Assembly: GCA_021814475.1 (NCBI GenBank)
Contig: JAKAIE010000017.1
Span: 1 to 43,441, forward strand
Direction: 5' to 3'
Length of the DNA stretch: 43,441 bases
Origin: Nitrospirota bacterium
GTDB lineage: Bacteria > Nitrospirota > Thermodesulfovibrionia > Thermodesulfovibrionales > UBA6898
The position numbers and the translations under genes are program-made. This document shows positions 17,116 through 24,425 of this stretch, piece by piece. Below the pieces are notes generated by a model that made no database searches, was not told where the DNA came from, and saw nothing but the letters and a program-made list of their open reading frames with translations. The first letter of the stretch is position 1. Every line of letters begins with the position of its first letter.

Positions 17116-17757
17116 TCATAATCCCTGATCGTAGACACTGAACCCTTTGGGCACGGAGAGGTCAAAGAGGCTGTCCCTGATCCCGGTGTTCACGGAGACA
17201 TCTTTCAGTTCGATCTCGATGACATTGGACCGGCTGTCGTGGATCGTGAATGCCCTGATGGGAAAGCCCTCATCCGACAGGATAATCCTCAGAGAGGTGA
17301 TATTGCCGGTCGGCTTTTTCGGCTTCAATACCAGGGCATCGCCTGTCCCTGTTGCAGTGAATTCTTCCCCTATCTTCCCGAACCCCCCGAGAAGGGCAAC
17401 CGGGGTCTGGCCGTAAGTCTGGCGGTCGAACCTCATGCGGTAGGCCTGCCTTTCACCCTTTTTTAGAATCAGCATGTGATCTTTATTGATGACGATGTCC
17501 TGCGAGGCGCTTCCCGCATACACGAGTTTCATCTTCATCGGAGGTTTTATGAAAAATTCCCCCCGATAGACATCTGTCCGGTTGAGATCCCTGATAGTAC
17601 TCTTCTGGATAAAGGTGCCCCTGATATCCGTGATTCCCTCGTAGGCCTTCTGAATCCTCTTCACCTGATCGGCAGGATCAGCAGCCTGCGCCCCCGCACA
17701 CGTAACAGCCAGAGCAAGGAAAACTCCCAGAAAGACAGCCAGTCGAAATGATTTCAA
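17116..17757 (-). CDS. lolA: LolA-family periplasmic lipoprotein carrier
   Basis: LolA carries lipoproteins across the periplasm to the outer membrane. A signal peptide (FLGVFLALAVTCAGAQA) is followed by a 190-residue beta-rich domain that begins ADQVKRIQKAYEGITDIRGTF, as in LolA. YRGEFFIKPPMKMKLVYAG and the later LRIILSDEGFPIRAFTI stretch also fit. The start is TTG overlapping the ftsK stop (TTGA), with AGGGAGG five bases upstream. The ftsK-lolA order is widely conserved and supports the call. A related LolA-like outer-membrane-lipid carrier cannot be excluded. Confidence 0.88.
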   Translation of the reverse strand: MKSFRLAVFLGVFLALAVTCAGAQAADPADQVKRIQKAYEGITDIRGTFIQKSTIRDLNRTDVYRGEFFIKPPMKMKLVYAGSASQDIVINKDHMLILKKGERQAYRMRFDRQTYGQTPVALLGGFGKIGEEFTATGTGDALVLKPKKPTGNITSLRIILSDEGFPIRAFTIHDSRSNVIEIELKDVSVNTGIRDSLFDLSVPKGFSVYDQGL

Positions 17758-19862
17758 TTATGCCTCCCTATAAAATCCCGCGGCTTGCCCGCACCCTTCG
17801 GAGGCCCGACAAGCCCGTCGTCACCCATGACCTCCATGATCCGCGCGGCCCGGTTGTATCCGATCTTGAATTTGCGCTGCAGCGAGGATATCGATACCTC
17901 CCCCACCGAATCCGCAAACTCAACCGCCTTGTAGTACATCTCGTCCCGGTCACCGCCCTCTTCTTCCTGGGCCGGCTGCTCGACCGGTATGTCTTCGAAT
18001 ATGGTGTAATCAGGCCTGCCCTGCGCTGCGATGAAGTCGGTCACCGCCTTGATCTCCGCTTCGGTCACCAGCGCGCCGTGGACGCGCATCAGCCGCTCGC
18101 CCGGCTGCAGCAGGAGCATATCCCCCTTGCCCAGGAGCTGGTCCGCTCCCGGGGAATCGAGGATCGTGCGGGAGTCTATCTTCGAGAAGACCTTGAAGGA
18201 TATGCGGGCAGGAAAGTTCGCCTTGATGAGGCCGGTGATCACATCGACGGACGGCCGCTGGGTGGCGATGATCAGGTGGATGCCCGCGGCCCTGGCCATC
18301 TGCGCAAGCCTCGCGATCGAATCCTCGACCTCCCGCGACGACGAGAACATCAAATCGGCAAGTTCGTCGATGAAGACAATGATATAGGGCAGCCGTTCCT
18401 CTTCGGAAACCTGGCTGTTAAAGCTGTCGATGTTCCGGGCCCCTTTTTCGGCCAGCAGCCTGTAGCGCCTTTCCATCTCGAACACCATCTTTCTGAGGGC
18501 CTCCGAGGCGCTCTTCGGATTCGTGATGATCGGGGATATCAGATGGGGAATATTTTCGTATATCGAGAGTTCGAGCAGCTTAGGGTCGATCATCAGCATC
18601 TTGACCTCTCTCGGCGTCGACTTGTAAAGAATGCTCATCACCATCGAATTGATTGAGACACTTTTGCCGGCGCCTGTAGCGCCGGCAACCAGCAGGTGCG
18701 GCATCCTGGCAAGGTCGGCAACGACAGGACTGCCGGAGATCGTCTTTCCCAGCGCAAGGGTCAGCTTCGACTGTTTCCCGGAAAATTCCCCGGATGCGAT
18801 GATGTCCCTCAGCGAGACGACGGCCCGTTTCTTGTTCGGCACCTCTATGCCGATCGTTGCCTTGCCCGAGATAGGCGAGACGCGGATACTCGGGGCCTTC
18901 AGCGCAAGAGCCAGGTCATCTGCCAGGGAGACGACCCGATTGATCTTGATACCGGGGGCAGGCTCGAATTCATACAGCGTCACCACCGGCCCCTGATCGA
19001 TACGGGTGATCGTGCCGTGGACATCGAAGTCGGCAAGCTTTGTTTTGAGGTTCGCGGAGTTGTCCCGGATATCGTCATCAGCGTCCCGGACCGACGAGAG
19101 GTCGTACACCGTCAAAAAGTCGAGGGAAGGCAGCAGATACCCGTCACGCTCGACAGGCGCCTGCTGTACCCGCGGACTCGCCGGTACAGGCTTCTCGAAA
19201 GACCGCGTGATAGGGGGAAGACCTTCGCCGCGCTCCGGCCGCGCCGGCGTGCGTTCCTCTGGTTCCTCAGGACTGACGGCCTCGTTTTCTAAGATACCTT
19301 TCCGGGGCAGCGCACTGTCGGGTGCCGCACCCGGTTTCAACCCGTCTCTGCGTCCGATCACCAGGGAGTACATGGAAACCGGCGCTATCAGGATAACCGA
19401 CGACACAAACGCAGAGACCCCGAACAGATAGGCCCCGAGCTGCGAGAGATACCGGTCGAGCAGCCCTGCGGCGTAATACCCGAGCAGCCCCCCCGGACTG
19501 TTCCGGAAATGGATGCCGAACGTATCACCCATCAGGGCGAGCATAACGGAGGAGGAAAGCAGCAGCAGCGCGAACCCCGCGTGAGGCAGCCTGCCGCGCT
19601 CCTTCCTGACAAGGATCCGCAACGCGGCAATAAGAACGAATGCGGGAAGCAGATACGCTGGATAGCCGATTGCGGACATGATGAGGTCGGAAAGATAGGC
19701 GCCGGCAACGCCACCGTAGTTCTGCGCCTGACTTTTTGTGAATGTGAAGAAAGACGGGTCCCAGCGGTGATAGGTATAGAGACTGAGGCCCAGATAAACA
19801 CTCCCGAGGATCGCGGCAACCGCAAGTATCTCTTCGCGGACCCTTTTGCCCTTTTCAATCAT
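17754..19862 (-). CDS. ftsK: DNA translocase FtsK/SpoIIIE
   Basis: FtsK is the septal DNA pump that clears chromosome dimers and terminus DNA during division. About four N-terminal membrane helices (within 1-170) anchor it. A linker of about 80 residues rich in Pro and Glu follows, then the alpha-beta motor, with Walker A GATGAGKS (K400), Walker B IIVFIDELADLM and the downstream ATQRPSVDVITGLIKANFPAR. The C-terminal gamma winged helix (about 640-700, VGEVSISSLQRKFKIGYNRA) should read KOPS-type sequences. The length of 702 aa is that of the short-linker forms. The ATG lies five bases after a perfect TATAAT and has no Shine-Dalgarno. Confidence 0.96.
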   Translation of the reverse strand: MIEKGKRVREEILAVAAILGSVYLGLSLYTYHRWDPSFFTFTKSQAQNYGGVAGAYLSDLIMSAIGYPAYLLPAFVLIAALRILVRKERGRLPHAGFALLLLSSSVMLALMGDTFGIHFRNSPGGLLGYYAAGLLDRYLSQLGAYLFGVSAFVSSVILIAPVSMYSLVIGRRDGLKPGAAPDSALPRKGILENEAVSPEEPEERTPARPERGEGLPPITRSFEKPVPASPRVQQAPVERDGYLLPSLDFLTVYDLSSVRDADDDIRDNSANLKTKLADFDVHGTITRIDQGPVVTLYEFEPAPGIKINRVVSLADDLALALKAPSIRVSPISGKATIGIEVPNKKRAVVSLRDIIASGEFSGKQSKLTLALGKTISGSPVVADLARMPHLLVAGATGAGKSVSINSMVMSILYKSTPREVKMLMIDPKLLELSIYENIPHLISPIITNPKSASEALRKMVFEMERRYRLLAEKGARNIDSFNSQVSEEERLPYIIVFIDELADLMFSSSREVEDSIARLAQMARAAGIHLIIATQRPSVDVITGLIKANFPARISFKVFSKIDSRTILDSPGADQLLGKGDMLLLQPGERLMRVHGALVTEAEIKAVTDFIAAQGRPDYTIFEDIPVEQPAQEEEGGDRDEMYYKAVEFADSVGEVSISSLQRKFKIGYNRAARIMEVMGDDGLVGPPKGAGKPRDFIGRHN

Positions 19863-19867
19863 TTTTC

Positions 19868-19898
19868 ATTATACCAAGTGGAAGGAACAAATCGGCAA
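19868..19898 (-). promoter_or_regulatory. Promoter of the ftsK-lolA-ispE-prs run
   Basis: A perfect TATAAT is preceded by TTGCCG at 19 bp. The -10 box ends five bases before the ftsK ATG, which predicts transcription starting at the ATG itself. Confidence 0.45.
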
Positions 19899-19916
19899 CC
19901 CGGAAGCCTCGTCCCT

Positions 19917-21602
19917 TCACGCCGGCGCCGCATTGGCCTCGGCCAGCCCCTCCGCCGCGCGCCGATGCCCCGGCTTTATCTTCAGGGCCTTTTCAAAATG
20001 ACCCTTCGCCCTCGTCGGGAATCCCATCCTCAGGAAGGCCGTCCCGAGTTCCGCCTGGTACTCCGCGTTGACCGGGGCGAGCGCCACCGCGCGCTCAAGG
20101 GCCTTGACCGCCGTCTTTGTCTTTCCCTGCTTCAGAATCGCCAGGCCGTAACAGTAGTGATACTCGGCAACGCCGCCGTCGAGATAAACGGCCTGTCCGA
20201 AGAGATTTTCCGCCTCGCCGTACTGCCGGTTGCGGAAGGCAATCTTGCCTTCCTGAAACTTTGTTCCGGCGGCGGCTGCGGGACTGGCAGCAACTTGCGG
20301 CCCCTGACGTTTCCTGGCATCGTACTCCTGTCTCCTGACGGGATCGGATAGTGTCACGTAGGCTTCATAGACATACGAAAAGATATCGCTCAGCTTGCCC
20401 TTGACAGAGTGGTCGGTCAGAGAAAAATGGATATCCGGATGAAATTTCTTTGCGGCACGGTAATAGGCCTTCTTGATCTCGTTGAGCGGCGCCGACTCGC
20501 TGACGCCGAGCACATCATAGTAGCCGATCCTGCGGTATTCGGCATGCATTGCATGTATCGCCTCCATATCCGGATACGCCGCCTCCCCGGAACTGCGGGC
20601 TTCAGCGGCCCCGGGCTCCTCGGGGACAGAACCTTCCTTCACTGTCTTTACCTCCAGAAGCTTAAGGCAGAAAAGCGCATACAGCGTCCGGATCGCCTCC
20701 TCCTCGCTGACCGGCGCCGAACCGATTATCTCCCCGAGGGTTCTTCTGCCGTCCACCAGGGAAACGACAAGCCCTGCGGAACTGTCTAGTGTCATATCCT
20801 TCAAAATGTGCTCCGTGTCCGGAGCCGCCGAGGGCACCGCGTTCAGAGGCGGAATCTCTGAGCGCAGATCCCCTTCGATCCTTTTTATGCCGTAATAGAT
20901 AAGATTGTAGGGAGACAGTTTCAGGGTAATCATCCCGTCCGGAGGCACCGGCATCTCCTCGAACTCAAAAACCCCGTCGCGCTGCGTAAACAGGCTGAGG
21001 ATTATCTGTTCGACCTGGCGACGCAGGACAGGAACCAGTTCCTGCGGCCGCAGATACCCGAGTTGCACCAGCACCACCCCCTGTTTCCTGCCCGTCCGCC
21101 GCATCTCTTCAGTAGCCCTGTCGTACTGCTCCCTCGTAATTTTTCCTTCTCTCAGCAGCAGGTCACCAAGACGGTCCTCCGGCTGATTCGACGTGGAAAA
21201 AACCAGTTCACCGTCACGGACATAGATCTTCTTGACGACCTTTCCGAAACGGATCGTCATGACGCCGGTCTTGCGGTAGCGGTGAAGCCCTGCCAGCGTG
21301 TCGGAGAACCTGAAATCATGGAGCAGGCCCTTCAGGCCCCCCCGTGTCTTTATCCCCAACCTGAGGCCAGACCCGTGGATGCAGGACCATACGACTTCTC
21401 CGCCCGTCGCAAAATCCGGTTCATGTATCGCCATCCCGACAATATCGCCCTTGCTGATCACCGCGGACCCCTCGACCAGGACCCCGACCCCATCGAGCGA
21501 GTAGTCGAGCATTCTGGCCTTGATCACCCTGTTTCTGAAGGTGATCGGAAACTCCTTTGTCCTGCTATATCTCCTGAAGGTCCGGTTATCCCGCGCAACC
21601 AT
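19917..21602 (-). CDS. PilZ - DUF4388 - DnaJ - TPR fusion protein, 561 aa
   Basis: This is a cytoplasmic multidomain protein. Residues 5-95 form a PilZ domain with both cyclic-di-GMP-binding motifs: R10-xxx-R14, and DYSLDG (D33, S35, G38). Residues about 96-270 look like DUF4388/PATAN (YRKTGVMTIRF, then GELVFSTSNQPEDRLGDLLL). A linker region is followed by a J domain (about 365-430) with an intact HPD motif at H388-P389-D390, which should stimulate an Hsp70. The C-terminal part (about 455-555) holds three TPR repeats. It has no membrane segment. An AAGGAAGG region precedes the ATG. The gene sits upstream of ftsK with 54 bp between them and is divergent from nth. Confidence 0.9.
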   Translation of the reverse strand: MVARDNRTFRRYSRTKEFPITFRNRVIKARMLDYSLDGVGVLVEGSAVISKGDIVGMAIHEPDFATGGEVVWSCIHGSGLRLGIKTRGGLKGLLHDFRFSDTLAGLHRYRKTGVMTIRFGKVVKKIYVRDGELVFSTSNQPEDRLGDLLLREGKITREQYDRATEEMRRTGRKQGVVLVQLGYLRPQELVPVLRRQVEQIILSLFTQRDGVFEFEEMPVPPDGMITLKLSPYNLIYYGIKRIEGDLRSEIPPLNAVPSAAPDTEHILKDMTLDSSAGLVVSLVDGRRTLGEIIGSAPVSEEEAIRTLYALFCLKLLEVKTVKEGSVPEEPGAAEARSSGEAAYPDMEAIHAMHAEYRRIGYYDVLGVSESAPLNEIKKAYYRAAKKFHPDIHFSLTDHSVKGKLSDIFSYVYEAYVTLSDPVRRQEYDARKRQGPQVAASPAAAAGTKFQEGKIAFRNRQYGEAENLFGQAVYLDGGVAEYHYCYGLAILKQGKTKTAVKALERAVALAPVNAEYQAELGTAFLRMGFPTRAKGHFEKALKIKPGHRRAAEGLAEANAAPA

Positions 21603-21658
21603 GCTTCACCCTTCCTTTGACCACCATATTTCCCCCCCCTTACCGCAACGTCGGATAG

Positions 21659-21687
21659 TTGCATTCTTCCTCTGTTGTATATAATAT
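21659..21687 (+). promoter_or_regulatory. Promoter region of nth and the following small-protein genes
   Basis: TTGCAT is followed by overlapping -10 candidates, TATAAT at 15 bp or TAATAT at 17 bp. The stretch is AT-rich and lies between two divergent genes, so it may also hold the promoter of the PilZ-DnaJ gene on the other strand. Confidence 0.45.
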
Positions 21688-21753
21688 CATACTGTGTATT
21701 GCAGGTATGCGTTCCCCCTTCGGGCGGGCCCGAACACCGGAGCGTGCAGAGAT

Positions 21754-22386
21754 ATGGACAATAAAGCGAAAACGGAAGAAATCATCAGAAGGCTCGGGAA
21801 GGAATACCCCTCGCCGAAGACCGCGTTGGTATACGGGTCCCCCTTTGAGCTGCTTGTGGCAACGATATTGTCTGCGCAGACAACGGACGCCCAGGTAAAC
21901 AAGGTCACCGGAAAACTCTTCAGGACATACCGGTCGATCGAGGACTATGCAACCGTGCTGCTGGAGACGCTTCGAAAAGACGTCAGCGCGGTCAATTTCT
22001 ACAACAACAAGGCCAAAAACATTCAGGAATCCGCAAGAATGCTCCTCAGGGATTTCGGAGGCAGGCTCCCGGCCACGATGGAAGAGATCACCAGGCTCCC
22101 TGGTGTCGCCCGCAAGACCGCCAATATTCTGCTATCGTCACTCTATGGCGTAAATGAAGGGATCGCCGTGGACACGCATGTCAAGAGGCTGTCCGGGAGA
22201 CTTGGGCTGACACGGTTTGAAGATCCCGTCAAAATAGAACGCGACCTGATGGCGCTTGCCCCGCGGAAGGATTGGGCGGTCCTCTCGCACCTCCTCATCC
22301 TTCATGGCAGAAAGGTCTGCCAGGCGCGGAAGCCGGACCACAAAGAGTGTGTCCTAAGGGATATCTGTCCATCGAAAGATATGTAG
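21754..22386 (+). CDS. nth: Endonuclease III with a Cys-to-His change in the 4Fe-4S loop
   Basis: Nth is a base-excision-repair glycosylase/AP lyase that removes oxidised pyrimidines. The helix-hairpin-helix LPGVARKTANILLSS carries the catalytic Lys, and IAVDTHVKRLSGRLGL the catalytic Asp. The C-terminal cluster loop keeps the C-x6-x-x2-C-x5-C spacing (C189, C199, C205), but the second ligand position is His196 (codon CAC) instead of Cys. I start at the ATG of MDNKAKTEE, giving 210 aa, the standard length; GGAG lies nine bases upstream. An open extension of 20 codons upstream is unlike the family. The small membrane-protein genes follow in the same direction. Confidence 0.93.
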   Translation: MDNKAKTEEIIRRLGKEYPSPKTALVYGSPFELLVATILSAQTTDAQVNKVTGKLFRTYRSIEDYATVLLETLRKDVSAVNFYNNKAKNIQESARMLLRDFGGRLPATMEEITRLPGVARKTANILLSSLYGVNEGIAVDTHVKRLSGRLGLTRFEDPVKIERDLMALAPRKDWAVLSHLLILHGRKVCQARKPDHKECVLRDICPSKDM

Positions 22387-22449
22387 GGAATTTTGCCGCC
22401 AACAGGTATACTTTATTAACGAAATGCAATTCAGGCAGGGGGGACCCGG

Positions 22450-22557
22450 GTGACAGGCGCAAAAAGAAGAGCGGGCTTTCTCAGTTCAGGCTGGTGGCTG
22501 ATCCATTTGGCGGGAATCGCGGCCGTCTATGCCCTCGGGCACCTGCTCTGGAGCTGA
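22450..22557 (+). CDS. Miniature single-span membrane protein 1 (35 aa)
   Basis: This short GTG-started gene encodes 35 residues: a basic N-terminus (TGAKRRAG) then one membrane helix, GWWLIHLAGIAAVYALGHLLW. An AGGGGGG run lies six bases before the GTG. It is followed two bases after its stop by a second gene of the same design, and the two peptides align over the helix: GWW, then His, then LGH with the two His residues twelve apart (H19, H31). The paired structure is the main evidence that both are real. I know no family for it. The two buried His residues could bind heme or metal in a dimer, but nothing in the sequence proves this. Confidence 0.65.
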   Translation: MTGAKRRAGFLSSGWWLIHLAGIAAVYALGHLLWS

Positions 22558-22559
22558 CC

Positions 22560-22664
22560 GTGCTGCGGTATTTCATGCGCTACAGTCCGGGATGGTGGAT
22601 ACTCCATATTGCCGCTGCGGCACTGACCTTCTATCTCGGGCATCTCGTGAGGTTTTCCTTTTGA
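22560..22664 (+). CDS. Miniature single-span membrane protein 2 (34 aa), paralogue of the preceding gene
   Basis: The gene starts with GTG two bases after the stop of its twin, with GGAG six bases upstream (inside the twin's last codons), so translation is probably coupled. The 34-residue product begins LRYFMRYSPGWW and has one membrane helix, WWILHIAAAALTFYLGHLV. His16 and His28 match the two His residues of the first peptide with the same 12-residue spacing. The GWW..H...LGHL pattern is the same in both, while the flanking residues differ, which argues for selection on the pattern. A shorter version from the ATG at 22575 is possible. The neighbour downstream is a 148-aa membrane protein. 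Confidence 0.68.
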   Translation: MLRYFMRYSPGWWILHIAAAALTFYLGHLVRFSF

Positions 22665-22725
22665 ACAGGTCGCCCTCATCTCCTGCGCATATCCTGACCT
22701 GGCCCGAAACTGCGGAGGTGTCGCG

Positions 22726-23172
22726 ATGAACAGGCGGGTGCTCCTCGCCGCATTATTGTTGCTCTCCCTCTCGGGCATGCTTCTGCACTACCGCATCCAC
22801 AGCTTCATGGTGCCCGACAGAGACATGCCATCCGTTACCCGTTTCGACGGCACGAAATTCCTCTCCTTCCTCTTCCCCCTGATCGACGTTGTGGTGGTCA
22901 CAGGGCTCTTTCTGTCAAGAAAGACAGCAACGTACGCGTATCTGCTTAACGGTCTCATCGTCATTTACGGTACCGTGCTCATGACCCATTACAGCATGGC
23001 AGAAATCGTCGCCCGGTCGATTCCGCCGTCCGAATGGGTTCTGAAGTCGACACTCCCGGATATCGCCATCAACTGGGCCGACTTCTTCGTGGGCAAGGCC
23101 CTGTATGACGAAATAATGCACGCGCCCCACCCCGAGCCCCTGGCCAGGGAATCGGCAGGAGCAGGGGGGTGA
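22726..23172 (+). CDS. Membrane protein of unknown function, 148 aa
   Basis: I do not recognise the family. A strong GGAGG lies seven bases before the ATG. The protein has an N-terminal helix (about 4-20) ending in LLHYRIHSFM with H21 and H25, then two hydrophobic helices (about 45-63 and 68-87, the latter ending in LMTHYSM). A possible re-entrant or amphipathic segment (about 108-130) and a polar tail follow. His residues at helix ends recur here as in the two miniature proteins just upstream, so the three may form one membrane complex. The next gene follows after four bases. Confidence 0.8.
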   Translation: MNRRVLLAALLLLSLSGMLLHYRIHSFMVPDRDMPSVTRFDGTKFLSFLFPLIDVVVVTGLFLSRKTATYAYLLNGLIVIYGTVLMTHYSMAEIVARSIPPSEWVLKSTLPDIAINWADFFVGKALYDEIMHAPHPEPLARESAGAGG

Positions 23173-23176
23173 TGCC

Positions 23177-23623
23177 ATGCCGCATTTCGGATTGATGGAC
23201 GAAGAGGCGCTCGGTCCCGAGCAGGCGCCTCTTCAGCGGGCAAGGCTGCACATACGGGGCGGCAAGAGGCGGCTCCGCCAGGGCAAGATCTCTGCCGGCA
23301 TACTCACCCTGTACGATGCCCTGGTCTTCGGTATGGAATGGTACATCGTCTCGCCCGGGCGGAGGGAGAAGCTGACAGTGCAGCCTGGAGAGGATCTGCG
23401 CAACGACAGGACCCTTTATTCCGTACTGGTCCGTTCAGGCGTCATCGACGGCAGCTTCGACTACCCTGCCTTTGACCTGCTTGTCGAATATGCCTCAAAC
23501 AATGAAATGCCGGATTATGATTACAGAGAGCTCCTGGCCTCGATAGAATCAATCATGATGCAACTCGGCATCATGCCTTTCGACGAGGCGGAACTCCCTG
23601 CCGAGGACCCCGCCACCTTCTGA
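23177..23623 (+). CDS. Soluble alpha-helical protein of unknown function, 148 aa
   Basis: The ATG is preceded by GGGGGG at seven bases and lies four bases after the previous stop. The protein begins PHFGLMDEEALGPEQAPL and has no signal or membrane segment. It looks mostly helical, with a basic helix (RARLHIRGGKRRLRQGK) followed by SAGILTLYDALVFGMEWYI and a C-terminal helix ending MQLGIMPFDEAEL. It recalls conserved uncharacterised proteins of Desulfobacterota and Nitrospirota, but I cannot name a domain. The helical hairpin with Tyr and Asp is loosely like HEPN-type folds, which is only an impression. Tight spacing suggests it works with the membrane proteins upstream. Confidence 0.8.
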   Translation: MPHFGLMDEEALGPEQAPLQRARLHIRGGKRRLRQGKISAGILTLYDALVFGMEWYIVSPGRREKLTVQPGEDLRNDRTLYSVLVRSGVIDGSFDYPAFDLLVEYASNNEMPDYDYRELLASIESIMMQLGIMPFDEAELPAEDPATF

Positions 23624-23653
23624 ACAAAGGGCGTCTTCCCGCGGTATAAGCGG

Positions 23654-23659
23654 TATAAT
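23654..23659 (+). promoter_or_regulatory. Perfect -10 box six bases before the methyltransferase-like gene
   Basis: TATAAT lies in a short direct repeat of CGGTATAA and ends six bases before the ATG at 23666. No good -35 box is seen at the usual distance. Confidence 0.35.
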
Positions 23660-23665
23660 AGGAAA

Positions 23666-24373
23666 ATGTCATTCACCCTTGATACCGTCGTCCCCTGGGG
23701 CCGGTCGTATGAAGAATATGTATCGATGTTTTCCCTCGACGGGCGCGACCTAAGGTCTTCCATCATCGGCTGCGCCGACGGTCCGTCGGGTTTCAATGCC
23801 GAACTCACCGGACGCGGAGGAAAGATAATCTCTGTCGACCCGGTCTACAGGTTCACGAAGGAGGAGATTTCAAAGAGGATCGGGGAGACGTACGAAGAGA
23901 TACTCGCCCAGACCCTCAAGAACAAGCATGAATTCGTCTGGACCGGCATCCGTTCGGTCGATGAGCTGGGCAGAACCCGCATGTCGGCCATGCGGGCATT
24001 CCTCTCGGATTTCGAAAACGGACTTCGCGAAGGCCGCTATCTGGCGGAATCCCTGCCCTCGCTTTCATTCGCCGATGGGCAGTATGCACTCGCCCTCTGC
24101 TCCCACTTTCTCTTCCTCTACAGCGATCAGCTTTCGCTGGCGTTTCATATAGCTGCGATCAGCGAGATGTGTCGCGTGGCCCGGGAGGTGAGGATCTTTC
24201 CGCTTCTGAAACTCGGTGCAGAGCCTTCGCCATATGTGGAACCGGTTGTCAGGACGGTAACTGACAAGGGGTTCAGGGCTGAAATAATCCGCGTAGACTA
24301 TGAGTTCCAGCGCGGAGGGAATATGATGCTTCGCATAAGACGCCCTGACGTCGTAAAGTGGCAGGACCGCTAA
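23666..24373 (+). CDS. SAM-dependent methyltransferase-like protein, 235 aa
   Basis: The core has a Rossmann motif I-like strand and loop (SSIIGCADGPSGFNAELT, then GKIISVDPVY with the acidic residue that would bind the SAM ribose). LSFADGQYALALCSHFLFLY resembles motif IV, followed by the C-terminal strands ending NMMLRIRR. The motif I glycines are partly replaced, so activity is uncertain. The length of 235 aa is close to small class I methyltransferases. No substrate is suggested. It is preceded by its own -10 box and converges on ftsY, from which a weak hairpin (GCCGGA/TCCGGC, 24383-24405) separates it. Confidence 0.7.
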   Translation: MSFTLDTVVPWGRSYEEYVSMFSLDGRDLRSSIIGCADGPSGFNAELTGRGGKIISVDPVYRFTKEEISKRIGETYEEILAQTLKNKHEFVWTGIRSVDELGRTRMSAMRAFLSDFENGLREGRYLAESLPSLSFADGQYALALCSHFLFLYSDQLSLAFHIAAISEMCRVAREVRIFPLLKLGAEPSPYVEPVVRTVTDKGFRAEIIRVDYEFQRGGNMMLRIRRPDVVKWQDR

Positions 24374-24425
24374 GAGGGATACGCCGGACAAAAGCAGCAT
24401 CCGGCCGCACAGGCTGCCCGGTGAT

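Noticed and set aside
21694-21753. 20-codon N-terminal extension of endonuclease III
   Set aside because: It lies just after the promoter, is unlike the family and lacks a ribosome-binding site; the ATG at 21754 has one.
22272-22664. Longer 130-codon version of the second miniature membrane protein
   Set aside because: Its first 96 codons overlap nth and the first small gene in another frame and look like shadow sequence; the GTG at 22560 has its own Shine-Dalgarno.
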